DNA of 64,000 bases from Stappia indica (GCF_009789575.1 NZ_CP046908.1:4493001-4557000); one strand, 5' to 3'. Positions 16,285-25,094 are shown, counted from the stretch's first letter. Notes: generated by a model from the letters alone, not told the origin. Program-made: numbers and translations.

Positions 16285-17226
16285 ATGCTAGGCTATATCC
16301 TGCGGCGCATCCTCGCCGTCATCCCGGTGATGATCATCGTCGCCGTCTTCGTCTTCCTGCTGTTGCGGCTGACGCCGGGCGATCCGGCGGCGATCATCGC
16401 CGGCGACATGGCAACGCCCGCCCAGCTGGAGCGCATCCGCACCTCGCTCGGCCTGTCCGAGCCCCTTCACGTGCAGTTCGTCACCTGGGTCGGACTGCTG
16501 CTGCAGGGCGACCTCGGCACCTCGCTGATCTCCAACACCCCGGTTACGACGATGATCGGCCAGCGCATCTGGCCGACGATCAACATCGCCATCATGACCA
16601 TCCTGCTGTCGGTGGCGATTGCCGTGCCGATGGGCGTGCTCGCCGCCTGGCGGCACCGCACCTGGGCCGACTACGCGGTGATGAGCTTTTCGGTGCTCGG
16701 CTTCTCGATCCCCGTCTTCGTCATCGGCTACATCTTCATCCAGGTCTTCTCCATCGAGCTGCGCTGGCTGCCGGTGCAGGGCTACGCGGCCCCCTCCGAC
16801 GACTTCGGCCGCTTCCTCGCAAGGGCGATCCTGCCGTGCCTGACGCTGGCGACGATCTATGTGGCGCTGATCGCCCGCATGACCCGCGCCTCCATGCTGG
16901 AAGTGCTCGGCGAGGACTATATCCGCACCGCCCGCGCCAAGGGCGTCACCGAGCGCATCGTCCTGTTCCGCCATGCGCTGCGCAATGCGGCGGTGCCGAT
17001 CATGACCATCATCGGCACCGGCTTCGCACTGCTGATCGGCGGCGTCGTGGTGACCGAGAGCGTCTTCAACATCCCCGGCATCGGCCGGCTCACGGTCGAT
17101 GCGATCCTGGCCCGCGATTATCCCGTCATCCAGGCGATGATCCTGCTGACCAGCGGTCTCTATGTCTTCATCAACCTGCTGATCGACCTGTCCTACACCC
17201 TGTTCGACCCGAGGATCCGCTACTGA
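16285..17226 (+). CDS. Peptide ABC transporter permease (DppB-like)
   Basis: 313-aa inner-membrane permease with six predicted helices. The N-terminal MLGYILRRILAVIPVMIIVA and the conserved LRLTPGDPAAIIAGDMAT are typical of the DppB/OppB group. The cytoplasmic EAA loop reads YIRTARAKGVTERIVLFRHA, the ATPase docking site. The C-terminal GLYVFINLLIDLSYTLFDPR is also canonical. AGGAG lies 13-17 bp upstream of the ATG. It pairs with the DppC-like permease 57 bp downstream. Confidence 0.94.
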   Translation: MLGYILRRILAVIPVMIIVAVFVFLLLRLTPGDPAAIIAGDMATPAQLERIRTSLGLSEPLHVQFVTWVGLLLQGDLGTSLISNTPVTTMIGQRIWPTINIAIMTILLSVAIAVPMGVLAAWRHRTWADYAVMSFSVLGFSIPVFVIGYIFIQVFSIELRWLPVQGYAAPSDDFGRFLARAILPCLTLATIYVALIARMTRASMLEVLGEDYIRTARAKGVTERIVLFRHALRNAAVPIMTIIGTGFALLIGGVVVTESVFNIPGIGRLTVDAILARDYPVIQAMILLTSGLYVFINLLIDLSYTLFDPRIRY

Positions 17227-17283
17227 TGGCCCGCCCGTTCCCGGACCTTGCGTCCCATCCCAAGACCGATAGGAGGACGCGCG

Positions 17284-18168
17284 ATGCAGGCTGACCCGCA
17301 ACCCGCCTCCCGCATGCAGTGGCTGTTCGGGGCCATCGCCCTGCCGGCCGGCTGGCGCCTCGGCGCCGGACCCGTCATCGCCGCGCTCGTGCTGGTGGTG
17401 ATCGTCGCCTCGGCGCTGCTGGCGCCCCTCGTCGTGCCGCACGACCCCATGACCATGGACGCCGTCCAGCGCCTCAAGGGGCCGAGCGAGATGTATCCGC
17501 TGGGCACCGATGCCTATGGCCGCGACGTGCTCTCGCGCGTCGTCACCGGCGGGCGCATCTCGCTGCTGATCGGCATCGGCGCGGCAGTCGTCAGCGTGCT
17601 GATCGGCCTGATGATCGGCCTCGTCTCCGGCTTCTTCCGCACCGCCGATGCCATCATCATGCGCGTGATGGACAGCCTGATGGCGATCCCCTCGATCCTG
17701 CTGGCCATCGCGCTGGTCGCGCTCAACGGGCCGAGCATCTGGTCGGTGATGGCGGCGATCACCATCCCCGAGATCCCGCGCGTGGTGCGGCTGGTGCGCT
17801 CCGTCGTGCTGTCGGCGCGCGAGGAGCCCTATGTCGAGGCGGCCATCGCCCTCGGCTCCTCCATGCCCAAGATCCTGTGGCAGCACCTGATGCCCAACAC
17901 CCTGGCGCCGCTGACTGTGCAGGGCACCTATATCTGCGCCTCCGCCATTCTCACCGAGGCGATCCTCTCGTTCCTCGGCGCCGGTGTTTCCACCGAGATC
18001 CCGACCTGGGGCAACATCATGGCCGAGGGCCGCGTCTACTTCCAGCTCAAGCCCTCGCTGATCTTCTGGCCGGGCCTGATGCTGTCGCTGTGCATCCTGT
18101 CCATCAACCTGCTCGGCGACACGGCCCGCGACGTGCTCGATCCGCGCCTGAAGAAGCGGGAGGCCTGA
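17284..18168 (+). CDS. Peptide ABC transporter permease (DppC-like)
   Basis: 294-aa second permease subunit. The start is set at the ATG at 17284 because a perfect AGGAGG lies at 17271-17276; an upstream TTG would only add an arginine/proline-rich peptide. Conserved features are the LGTDAYGRDVLSRVVTGGRI block after the first helix, the EAA loop EEPYVEAAIALGSSMPKILW and the terminal DTARDVLDPRLKKR. It completes the heterodimeric channel with the upstream permease. The ATPase gene starts 2 bp after its stop. Confidence 0.94.
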   Translation: MQADPQPASRMQWLFGAIALPAGWRLGAGPVIAALVLVVIVASALLAPLVVPHDPMTMDAVQRLKGPSEMYPLGTDAYGRDVLSRVVTGGRISLLIGIGAAVVSVLIGLMIGLVSGFFRTADAIIMRVMDSLMAIPSILLAIALVALNGPSIWSVMAAITIPEIPRVVRLVRSVVLSAREEPYVEAAIALGSSMPKILWQHLMPNTLAPLTVQGTYICASAILTEAILSFLGAGVSTEIPTWGNIMAEGRVYFQLKPSLIFWPGLMLSLCILSINLLGDTARDVLDPRLKKREA

Positions 18169-18170
18169 CC

Positions 18171-19832
18171 ATGCTGTTCAAGACCCGCACATTCGACGAG
18201 GCCCCGAACGTCCTCACCGTTACCGACCTGACGGTGCGCCTCGCCGGCAATGCGTCCGCCCAGCCCATCCTCGACGGCATCTCGCTGCAGATCCGCGAGG
18301 GCGAGACCGTCTGCCTCGTCGGCGAGAGCGGCTCCGGCAAGTCGGTGACCTCGCTCGCCGTCATGGGGCTGTTGCCCAAGGGCGCGCTCGAGGTGGCCGG
18401 CGGCCGCATCGAGCTGGAGGGCCGCAACCTGCTGGAATTCTCGCCCCAGGCGATGCGCGAGATGCGCGCCAGCAAGATCTCGATGATCTTCCAGGAGCCG
18501 ATGACCGCGCTCAACCCGGTCATGCGCGTCGGCGCCCAGATCGAGGAGGTGCTGGACACCCACGCAAGGCTGCCGGCGCGGGAGAAGAAGGCCCGCGTCC
18601 TCGACATCATGAACCAGGTGCACCTGCCGGACGTGGAGCGCATCTACCGCTCCTATCCGCACCAGCTGTCGGGCGGCCAGCGCCAGCGCATCATGATCGC
18701 CATGGCGCTGATTCTGGAGCCGAAGCTCCTGATCGCCGACGAGCCGACCACCGCGCTCGACGTCACCACCCAGCAGCAGATCCTCAGCCTCATCGCCGAG
18801 CTGCAGGAAAAGCACGGCACGGCGGTGCTGTTCATCACCCACGACATGGGCGTGGTGGCGGAGATCGCCGACACGGTCCACGTCATGCAGCTCGGCAAGC
18901 TGGTCGAGCACGCGCCGGTGGAGGAGCTGCTGCGCCGGCCGAAGGAAGACTACACCCGCCGCCTGCTGAAGTCGGTGCCCAGCCTGACGCCGCGCGCCGC
19001 CCGGCCCGTTCTGCAAGGCGCTCCGGTGATCTCCGTCGACGGGCTGCAGAAGATCTACGGCTCGCACGGCGTCTTCCGCAAGACGAAGGAAACCCTTGCC
19101 GCGAGCGACGTCTCCTTCGCGATCCCGAAGGGCCGCACGCTCGGCATCGTCGGCGAGAGCGGCTCGGGCAAGTCGACCGTGGCGCGCTGCGTCATGCGGC
19201 TGATCGACCCGACCGACGGCTCCATCCGTGTTGCCGAGAAGGAGATCGCCAAGCTGTCGCGGCGCGAGCTGCGTCCGCTCCGGCGGCACATCCAGATCGT
19301 CTTCCAGGATCCGTTCCGCTCGCTCAACCCGCGCTGGACCGTCGGCCGCAGCCTCATCGAGGGGCCGCTGAACCTTGGCACCGACCGGGCCGCGGCGATG
19401 GCGAGAGCCCGCGAGCTGATGAAACTGGTCGGCCTGCCGGACGATGCCGTCGACCGCTATCCGCACCAGTTCTCGGGCGGCCAGCGCCAGCGCATCGCCA
19501 TTGCCCGCGCCATCGCCATGGAGCCGGACGTGCTGGTCGCCGACGAGGCGGTCTCCGCCCTCGATGTGTCGGTGCAGGCGCAGGTGCTGGAGCTTCTCGA
19601 CGAGCTCCAGGCGAAGCTCGGCATCGCCATCCTCTTCATCACCCACGACCTGCGCGTCGCCGCGCAGATCTGCGACGAGGTGGTGGTCATGCAGCACGGC
19701 CGCGTGGTCGAGCATGACGCCGCCGAACGGGTCCTTGCCGACCCCAAGCATCCCTATACCCGCGCCCTCATCGAGGCCGCCCCCGGCCGCGCCTGGGACT
19801 TCGCCAACTTCCGCGAGCTGCGGACGGCCTGA
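18171..19832 (+). CDS. Fused dual ATP-binding protein of the peptide ABC transporter (DppD-DppF type)
   Basis: 553 aa with two complete nucleotide-binding domains in one chain, replacing the separate DppD and DppF ATPases. Domain 1 has Walker A GESGSGKS at 51-58, signature LSGGQRQR at 166-173 and Walker B LLIADEP at 186-192. Domain 2 has Walker A GESGSGKST at 328-336 and signature FSGGQRQR at 434-441, with Walker B VLVADEA. Each domain carries the oligopeptide-transporter extension with a conserved Pro-rich YTRRLLKSVPSL-type tail. It energises uptake through the two permeases just upstream. Confidence 0.94.
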   Translation: MLFKTRTFDEAPNVLTVTDLTVRLAGNASAQPILDGISLQIREGETVCLVGESGSGKSVTSLAVMGLLPKGALEVAGGRIELEGRNLLEFSPQAMREMRASKISMIFQEPMTALNPVMRVGAQIEEVLDTHARLPAREKKARVLDIMNQVHLPDVERIYRSYPHQLSGGQRQRIMIAMALILEPKLLIADEPTTALDVTTQQQILSLIAELQEKHGTAVLFITHDMGVVAEIADTVHVMQLGKLVEHAPVEELLRRPKEDYTRRLLKSVPSLTPRAARPVLQGAPVISVDGLQKIYGSHGVFRKTKETLAASDVSFAIPKGRTLGIVGESGSGKSTVARCVMRLIDPTDGSIRVAEKEIAKLSRRELRPLRRHIQIVFQDPFRSLNPRWTVGRSLIEGPLNLGTDRAAAMARARELMKLVGLPDDAVDRYPHQFSGGQRQRIAIARAIAMEPDVLVADEAVSALDVSVQAQVLELLDELQAKLGIAILFITHDLRVAAQICDEVVVMQHGRVVEHDAAERVLADPKHPYTRALIEAAPGRAWDFANFRELRTA

Positions 19833-19869
19833 TCCCACGCGCCAACAACGACACCTGGAGGATTTCGAA

Positions 19870-21033
19870 ATGCCCGTATTGCCGCAGATCGCCGGTTACG
19901 CCGACGAACTCACCACCATCCGCCGCGATTTCCACGAGCACCCGGAAATCGGGTTCCAGGAGGTCCGCACCTCCGGCATCGTCGCCGAGCTCCTGCGCAA
20001 GTGGGGCGTCGACGAGGTCCATACCGGCATCGGCAAGACCGGTGTCGTCGGCATCATCAAGGGCAACGGCGAGGGCGGACGCCGGGTCGGCCTGCGCGCC
20101 GACATGGACGCCCTGCCGATGGACGAGCTGACCAACCTGCCGTATTCGTCCAAGAACCCCGGCGCCTTCCATGGCTGCGGCCATGACAGCCACACCGCCA
20201 TGCTGCTGGGCGCGGCGCGCTATCTCGCCTCCACCCGCAACTTCTCCGGCACGGCCGTGCTGATCTTCCAGCCGGCGGAGGAGGGGCTGGGCGGCGCCCG
20301 CGCCATGATCGCCGACGGGTTGTTCGAGCGCTTCCCCTGCGACGAGATCTACGGGATGCACAACAACCCGCTCGCTCCGCCGGAAGAGTTCGGCATCAAG
20401 CCGGGACCGGCGATGGCGGGGGCCACCTTCTTCGACATCACCATCAACGGCGTCGGCAGCCACGGCGCCATGCCGCACCATTCGCGCGATCCCATCGTCA
20501 TCGCCAGCGCCCTGGTGCAGAACCTGCAGTCCATCGTCAGCCGCAATGTCGAGGCGACCGAGCCGGCGGTGTTCTCGGTTACCCAGATCCATTCCGGCTC
20601 GGCCTACAACGTGGTGCCGGACAAGGCGGTGATCTCGGGCACCATCCGCTACTTCTCCGACCATGTGCGCGACGTCATCCATCACCGTGCGGAAAAGATC
20701 TGCGCGGGCTTCGCCGAGGCCTACGAGGTCGAGATCGTCGCCGACCTGCGCCCGACCTTCGACGTCCTGATGAACGATGCCGACCTGGCCGAGGCCTATC
20801 GCGAGGCGGCCGGCGAGATCGTCGGCGCGGCCAAGGCGACGGTGACGGAGGACCTGATGACCGGCAGCGAGGACTTCGCCGACATGCTCAAGGTGGTCCC
20901 GGGCGCCTATTGCACCCTCGGCCACAAGGGCGACGTGCCGGTCCACAATCCCGGCTTCCTGCTCGACGACGACATGCTGCCCGTCGGCGCCAGCATCATG
21001 GCCCGCATCGTCGAAAAGCGCATGCCGCTCTGA
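19870..21033 (+). CDS. M20D amidohydrolase (hippurate/IAA-amino acid hydrolase family)
   Basis: 387-aa cytosolic metallo-amidohydrolase that removes N-acyl groups from amino acids or cleaves small peptides. The M20D signature is intact: RRDFHEHPEIGFQE at ~18-31, LRADMDALP, HGCGHDSHTAMLLGAARYL from residue 101, and PAEEGLGGARAMI with the catalytic Glu pair. AGGA lies 10 bp before the ATG. It sits between the transporter and a second peptidase, so it probably acts on the imported compound or on an M81 cleavage product. Exact substrate unknown. Confidence 0.92.
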   Translation: MPVLPQIAGYADELTTIRRDFHEHPEIGFQEVRTSGIVAELLRKWGVDEVHTGIGKTGVVGIIKGNGEGGRRVGLRADMDALPMDELTNLPYSSKNPGAFHGCGHDSHTAMLLGAARYLASTRNFSGTAVLIFQPAEEGLGGARAMIADGLFERFPCDEIYGMHNNPLAPPEEFGIKPGPAMAGATFFDITINGVGSHGAMPHHSRDPIVIASALVQNLQSIVSRNVEATEPAVFSVTQIHSGSAYNVVPDKAVISGTIRYFSDHVRDVIHHRAEKICAGFAEAYEVEIVADLRPTFDVLMNDADLAEAYREAAGEIVGAAKATVTEDLMTGSEDFADMLKVVPGAYCTLGHKGDVPVHNPGFLLDDDMLPVGASIMARIVEKRMPL

Positions 21034-21062
21034 CGTCCCGCAACCGTTTCAGGAACCTTCCC

Positions 21063-22193
21063 ATGAGCTATCTCGACCTTCCGTTCGACACGGACACGAT
21101 GCTTGCCGGCCTCAAGCCCTGGATCGAGTGCGAAAGCCCGACCTATGATGCCGCGGCCGTCGACCGGATGATGGACCTTGCCGCCTACGATCTTGCCGCC
21201 GCCGGCGCCGAGATCGAGCGCATTCCCGGCCGCATGGGCTTCGGCGGCTCGGTGCGCGCGCGCATGCCGCACAAGGACTTCGGCAAGCCCGGCATCCTGG
21301 TCTCCGGCCATCTCGACACCGTCCATCCCGTCGGCACGCTGGAAAAGAACCCCTGGCGCGTCGAGGACGGGCGCTGCTACGGCCCCGGCATCCAGGACAT
21401 GAAGGGCGGCAACTTCGTCACCGTCGAGGTGCTGCGCCAGCTGGCGCTGGCCGGCATCGACACGCCGCTGCCGATCACCGTCCTGTTCACGCCGGACGAG
21501 GAGGTCGGCACCCCCTCGACCCGCGAGCTGATCGAGATGGAAGCGCGCAAGAACAAGTACGTTCTGGTGCCCGAGCCCGCCCATCACGACGGCTCCGCCG
21601 TCACCGGGCGTTTCGCCATCGCCCGCTTCAACGTCAGGACCTATGGCCGGCCGAGCCATGCCGGCTGGGCGCTGAAGGACGGCCGCTCGGCGATTGCCGC
21701 CATGGCCCGCAAGATCCTCGAGATCGAGGCCATGACGACGGAAGACTGCACCTTCTCCGTCGGCGTCATCCATGCCGGCCAGTGGGTCAACTGCGTCTCC
21801 TCCTCCTGCGAGGCGCAGGTCCTGTCCATGGCCAAGCGCCAGCACGACCTCGACGAGGGCGTGAAGCGCATGCTGGCGCTGAACGGCGAGGAGAACGACG
21901 TGGTGATCGAGGTGACGCGCGGCGTCACCCGGCCGGTCTGGGAGCCGGACGAGGGCACGCTCGCCGTCTATGAGACCGCGCGCGGCATTGCCGGCGAGCT
22001 CGGCTTCGACCTCACCCATTGCAGCGCCGGCGGCGGCTCGGACGGCAACTTCACCGGGGCGCTCGGCATCCCGACGCTCGATTCCATCGGCGTGCGCGGC
22101 GCCGGTCTGCATACGCTCAACGAGCATATCGAGGTCGACAGCCTCGTGGAACGCGCCCGGCTCATCGCCGGCCTGTTCCTCAAGCTGAAGTAA
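21063..22193 (+). CDS. M20 family metallopeptidase (ArgE/DapE/CPG2-like)
   Basis: 376-aa zinc peptidase from a different M20 branch than its neighbour. Metal and catalytic motifs are present: SGHLDTVHP (81-89, His83 and Asp85), GIQDMKGG (Asp112) and TPDEEVGT (Glu145/146). The central dimerisation domain (~175-290) is present. The branch includes glutamate carboxypeptidases and acetylornithine/succinyl-diaminopimelate deacylases. It is 29 bp downstream of the M20D gene and is the last gene of the peptide operon. With the M81 and M20D enzymes it gives three successive peptide- or amide-cleaving steps. Confidence 0.9.
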   Translation: MSYLDLPFDTDTMLAGLKPWIECESPTYDAAAVDRMMDLAAYDLAAAGAEIERIPGRMGFGGSVRARMPHKDFGKPGILVSGHLDTVHPVGTLEKNPWRVEDGRCYGPGIQDMKGGNFVTVEVLRQLALAGIDTPLPITVLFTPDEEVGTPSTRELIEMEARKNKYVLVPEPAHHDGSAVTGRFAIARFNVRTYGRPSHAGWALKDGRSAIAAMARKILEIEAMTTEDCTFSVGVIHAGQWVNCVSSSCEAQVLSMAKRQHDLDEGVKRMLALNGEENDVVIEVTRGVTRPVWEPDEGTLAVYETARGIAGELGFDLTHCSAGGGSDGNFTGALGIPTLDSIGVRGAGLHTLNEHIEVDSLVERARLIAGLFLKLK

Positions 22194-22206
22194 CCGCGCG
22201 GCCGTC

Positions 22207-22271
22207 CTGAAGCTGGAGGTGCCGACACGCTTCCGTGTCTGAAGGGGCTCGACCCCTCTCTCAAGCTTCAG
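22207..22271. other. Three-way-junction inverted repeat after the peptide operon
   Basis: Perfect outer arms CTGAAGCT/AGCTTCAG (22207-22214 and 22264-22271) enclose two internal hairpins. One is GACACG-CTTC-CGTGTC (22224-22239), the other AGGGG-loop-CCCCT (22043-equivalent positions 22243-22257). It begins 13 bp after the last stop codon and precedes the terminator, so it would be the folded 3' end of the operon mRNA. Confidence 0.5.
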
Positions 22272-22287
22272 CACCCCACCACGACCC

Positions 22288-22322
22288 ACCGGCGCAGCGG
22301 CCACCGCCCCTGCGCCGGTTTT
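22288..22322 (+). terminator. Intrinsic terminator of the peptide operon
   Basis: A 10-bp perfect stem (22288-22297 with 22310-22319), a 12-base loop and a T-tract starting in the last stem base (22319-22322) lie 95 bp after the second M20 gene. It is the best terminator candidate for the M81-ABC-M20 operon. Confidence 0.75.
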
Positions 22323-22426
22323 GTCTCCAGGCTTCTCTTCTCCTCGCGCGCGGCCTGAGCGGGCGAGGGGAGGGGCGCACAGACTTGCTTCCCCACCGAG
22401 GTCAATCCCGGGCAAGCGTAGCGCGA

Positions 22427-22535
22427 CCCGGGACCGGAGAGCCGAGGGCCTATGAGGCGTGCTCCGGACCAAACCCACAGCCACCGTGCTTCCCCGGTCC
22501 CGGATCTCCGCCCCTCGTCCGGGAAGACGCGAGGT
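22427..22535. repeat. Dispersed inverted-repeat module, third copy
   Basis: This stretch matches the module seen twice in the repeat block at 6.9-7.3 kb: CCGGGACCGGAGAGCCG, then a variable middle, ACCACCGTG-like DNA, CCCCGGTCCCGGATCTC and CTCGTCCGGGAAGACGCG. The ends (CCCGGGACCGG and CCGGTCCCGG) are inverted and can pair. The rest of the ~500-bp gap (22194-22701) shows no gene apart from the terminator and hairpins listed. Confidence 0.8.
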
Positions 22536-22701
22536 GAGGGCTGGAGCGCAGGAGTTATCCTCACACCCGTCATGCCCGACCGCGGGACGCGGCAGCGTCA
22601 TCGCGTGATCCGGCATCCAGATATCTGTTGCGGGAGTCAGTCGGCGCTTCCCAAGAGCGGCGGCAATAGTGCGTCGGCCGAGCCCTACGCTTACGATCGT
22701 G

Positions 22702-23214
22702 TCAGGGCTGAACGCCCTGCTTGCCGCAGGGTTGGACGACGATGTCGTAAGCCTCTCTCATGCGCGAGATGTTGAACGATGCCTCGATGAGGACGGTGTC
22801 CTTGTCGCGCAGGACCACGTCAAGCGTCCGGCCCCCGACAATCTGATCCAGGAAGGGCTTGGCCGTGTCGGCGTCCGGGAGGCTGAAGCCACGCTTGTTT
22901 TCATGAGCGGACATGGACACGGAGTGAGGCGGCCCCCCGTCGATTCTGTACGTTACCTCGGCGGCATCTGCGTTGAATTTCCTGTCGCGGTGGGCGAACC
23001 ACAAGCTTAGCCTGTCCATGATACAGGCCATGAGGAACGCTGTGCCCTCGCCGCTTTCGGGCTTGCTCCATAGCACTCCTGACGTGATCACGGTCTCGGT
23101 CTGGTTCGGCCCGCCATCGATCTTCCATTCCGCGCTTGTGGTGCTGCCTGTCTGCGCGCCGGCCGCACCTATCGTGAGCGCCAGCGCGGCGAGTGCCATT
23201 CCCGATCTTTGCAT
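22702..23214 (-). CDS. Secreted protein resembling VasI/TagO (T6SS-associated) C-terminal domain
   Basis: 170-aa protein with a Sec signal peptide (~1-20, ending IGAAGA). The mature part has the pattern I associate with VasI/TagO: a Cys followed by a strand ([13 protein letters not shown]), [20 protein letters not shown], a [20 protein letters not shown]-type segment, [20 protein letters not shown] and a closing Cys. The two Cys residues could form a disulfide. An AAGGA supports the ATG at 23214 over one 18 bp upstream. No type VI secretion genes are in the window, so it may be an orphan periplasmic member. The assignment rests on remembered pattern only. Confidence 0.7.
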   Translation of the reverse strand: MQRSGMALAALALTIGAAGAQTGSTTSAEWKIDGGPNQTETVITSGVLWSKPESGEGTAFLMACIMDRLSLWFAHRDRKFNADAAEVTYRIDGGPPHSVSMSAHENKRGFSLPDADTAKPFLDQIVGGRTLDVVLRDKDTVLIEASFNISRMREAYDIVVQPCGKQGVQP

Positions 23215-23379
23215 CGTGTGTCCTTGTTCCACCTGAGTTCGGATCTCAGCACATCGGCACGTTGTCCGTCCATGTTTCCAGCTCTGCCGGGAGACAGAAG
23301 TGGGGGCAGGCTGCTGCCATGCTTGATCGAACGGCGATGGGATGCACTAAACGGGAGCGAAGCGACAAGGAAAAGCCTC

Positions 23380-23709
23380 ATGCACACGACCGTCCTCTAC
23401 ATTGCGGCGGCGCTGGCAGAGATCGCCGGTTGCTATGCCTTCTGGGCCTGGCTGCGGCTGGATCGCTCGCCCCTGTGGCTGGTGCCGGGCATCCTGTCCC
23501 TCGTCCTCTTCGCGGTGCTGCTCGCCCTGGTCGACAGCGCGGCGGCCGGGCGCACCTTTGCCGCCTATGGCGGCGTCTACATCGTCGCCTCGCTCGGTTG
23601 GCTCTGGCTGTTCGAGGGCCTGCGCCCGGACCGGTGGGACCTGATCGGCGCTGCCCTCTGCCTTGCCGGTGCCGTCGTCATCCTCGCCGGCCCGCGCGGG
23701 CTGGCGTGA
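23380..23709 (+). CDS. YnfA family (UPF0060) small membrane protein
   Basis: 109-aa four-helix membrane protein matching the UPF0060/YnfA family in length and sequence: [21 protein letters not shown], a central [21 protein letters not shown] and [19 protein letters not shown]. The start at 23380 follows AAGGAAAA and gives the family's standard N-terminus; in-frame upstream codons to 23209 are not family-like. YnfA is related to small multidrug resistance transporters, but its substrate is unsettled. Stand-alone gene. Confidence 0.92.
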   Translation: MHTTVLYIAAALAEIAGCYAFWAWLRLDRSPLWLVPGILSLVLFAVLLALVDSAAAGRTFAAYGGVYIVASLGWLWLFEGLRPDRWDLIGAALCLAGAVVILAGPRGLA

Positions 23710-23988
23710 GCCGCCGCCCGCATGTCTGGTTTTACTTTCCGAGAAAAGGTCTTCCGCGCCCTCGAACACTTTTGTCGCAGGTGCGATGTCCTTGATTTTT
23801 TAGGTTTTACCGCCTAGATCAGGCTCATGTCTGAAGCAGTTCTGAAATCTTTGTTCGGGTTCGTCCGGGGAGCACATGTGTTTCCCGGGGCAGAACCGTA
23901 TTGAACGAGGCTTCAAGACGATCTTGCCCCGGGTTTCCTCCAAGGTTTCCCACGTCCGCGCGGCGTCAAGCCGCGCCCGGAGAGCAAG

Positions 23989-24174
23989 ATGTCCAGAAGA
24001 ATTCAGCCCATCATCTGTTTCCACTGCCGGCAGGAATCGCCGCGTGCCGCAGCCCGCTGCCTGCATTGCCAGCTGCCGCTCCTCCCTTCCGACAGGGCCC
24101 TGCAGTCGCGCCTGATGCTGCGCTCCGAACGGCTGCGCGCCGGCGGGCCTGAGACGGTGGCCCACCGCAAATGA
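23989..24174 (+). CDS. Small zinc-ribbon protein
   Basis: 61-aa protein with two CxxC pairs (Cys10/Cys13 and Cys24/Cys27, CFHC and CLHC), a minimal zinc ribbon, followed by a basic C-terminal tail. A GAGAGCAAG purine stretch precedes the ATG. Its stop overlaps the start of the MscS gene (ATGA), so the pair is translationally coupled. I do not recognise the family. A regulatory or assembly role for the channel is possible but unproven. Confidence 0.7.
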   Translation: MSRRIQPIICFHCRQESPRAAARCLHCQLPLLPSDRALQSRLMLRSERLRAGGPETVAHRK

Positions 24175-25094
24175 GCCGGGCCTTGCGTGCCGTGCTCCGG
24201 GTCGTATGGCCGGCCCTGGGCACGGCTGTCTTCGTCGCAGCTCATCTTCTGCACCAGCCGCTTTTCGAGATGCTGGGGCTGGGCGTTCCGGGAAGGCCCG
24301 TCTTTGTGCTGAGCGGAGGCGCGGCCTATTTCTCGGCGGCCTGGCTCGGCGGGCGCCTTGTCGGGTTGGCGCTGGAGCGCACCGGGTCCCGCCGTCGCCG
24401 GGTGCCGAAGCTGCTGCCGGAGCTCGTCTCGGCGGCACTGTTTCTGACCGCCGGCATCGCCACGGTGATGCTGGTGGTCGGCCAGAGCCTGAGCGGCGCG
24501 CTGGCCGGCTCCGGCCTCGTCATCGCGGTCCTCGGCTTTGCCTTGCGCAACACGCTGGCGGACGTCTTTTCCGGCATCGCGGTCGGGATCGAGGCGCCGT
24601 ACCGGATCGGCGACTGGGTGGCCATCGACGACCAGACCAACGGCCGCGTGATCGAGATCGGCTGGCGCACCACGCGGCTGTCGACGCGGGACGACACCTA
24701 TGTGATCCTGCCCAACAGCCAGATCGCGCGCCAGAAGCTGGTCAATTACAGCGCGCCCAACCGGACCTATCGGACCCGCGTTCAGGTCGTTCTCGACCAC
24801 GGCATTCCGGTTCTCGATGCCAAGGTTCTGCTGGCCGAGGCGGCGGCGCGTGCCGGGATCATCGTCGCGATGCCGGCGCCCGACGTGCGGGTCGCCTCCT
24901 ATGACGTGGACGGCATCCGCTACCATGTGCGCTTCTGGGTGCCGAGCTTCGCCGACGACGTGGATTGCCGGGATGCGGTGTTCACGCAGATCGACACTGC
25001 CCTGCGCGAAAGCGGGCTTCCCCTGCCGGTCGGCGGGCTGAGGGTGCTGGCCGCCCAGCCGGAGACGGAGGCGCGCGCCGCGGCTGCGTCATGA
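24171..25094 (+). CDS. MscS-family mechanosensitive ion channel
   Basis: 307-aa inner-membrane channel. Four hydrophobic helices occupy roughly residues 5-130. The pore helix TM3 and first beta-domain strand are typical: GSGLVIAVLGFALRNTLADV, then SGIAVGIEAPYRIGDWV. The MscS beta-domain motif ILPNSQIARQKLVNYS and a C-terminal alpha/beta domain (~225-295) follow. It releases solutes on membrane tension in the family. It overlaps the upstream zinc-ribbon gene by 4 bp and is convergent with the large minus-strand operon, with ~245 bp between them and no clear terminator. Confidence 0.92.
   Translation: MSRALRAVLRVVWPALGTAVFVAAHLLHQPLFEMLGLGVPGRPVFVLSGGAAYFSAAWLGGRLVGLALERTGSRRRRVPKLLPELVSAALFLTAGIATVMLVVGQSLSGALAGSGLVIAVLGFALRNTLADVFSGIAVGIEAPYRIGDWVAIDDQTNGRVIEIGWRTTRLSTRDDTYVILPNSQIARQKLVNYSAPNRTYRTRVQVVLDHGIPVLDAKVLLAEAAARAGIIVAMPAPDVRVASYDVDGIRYHVRFWVPSFADDVDCRDAVFTQIDTALRESGLPLPVGGLRVLAAQPETEARAAAAS

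Noticed and set aside
14363-19838. Long minus-strand frames opposite the ABC transporter genes
   Set aside because: Shadows of the binding protein, permeases and ATPase; the plus-strand frames carry all conserved motifs.
23209-23379. N-terminal extension of the YnfA gene
   Set aside because: The sequence before 23380 does not match the family's standard ~108-residue length, and a ribosome-binding site supports the later ATG.
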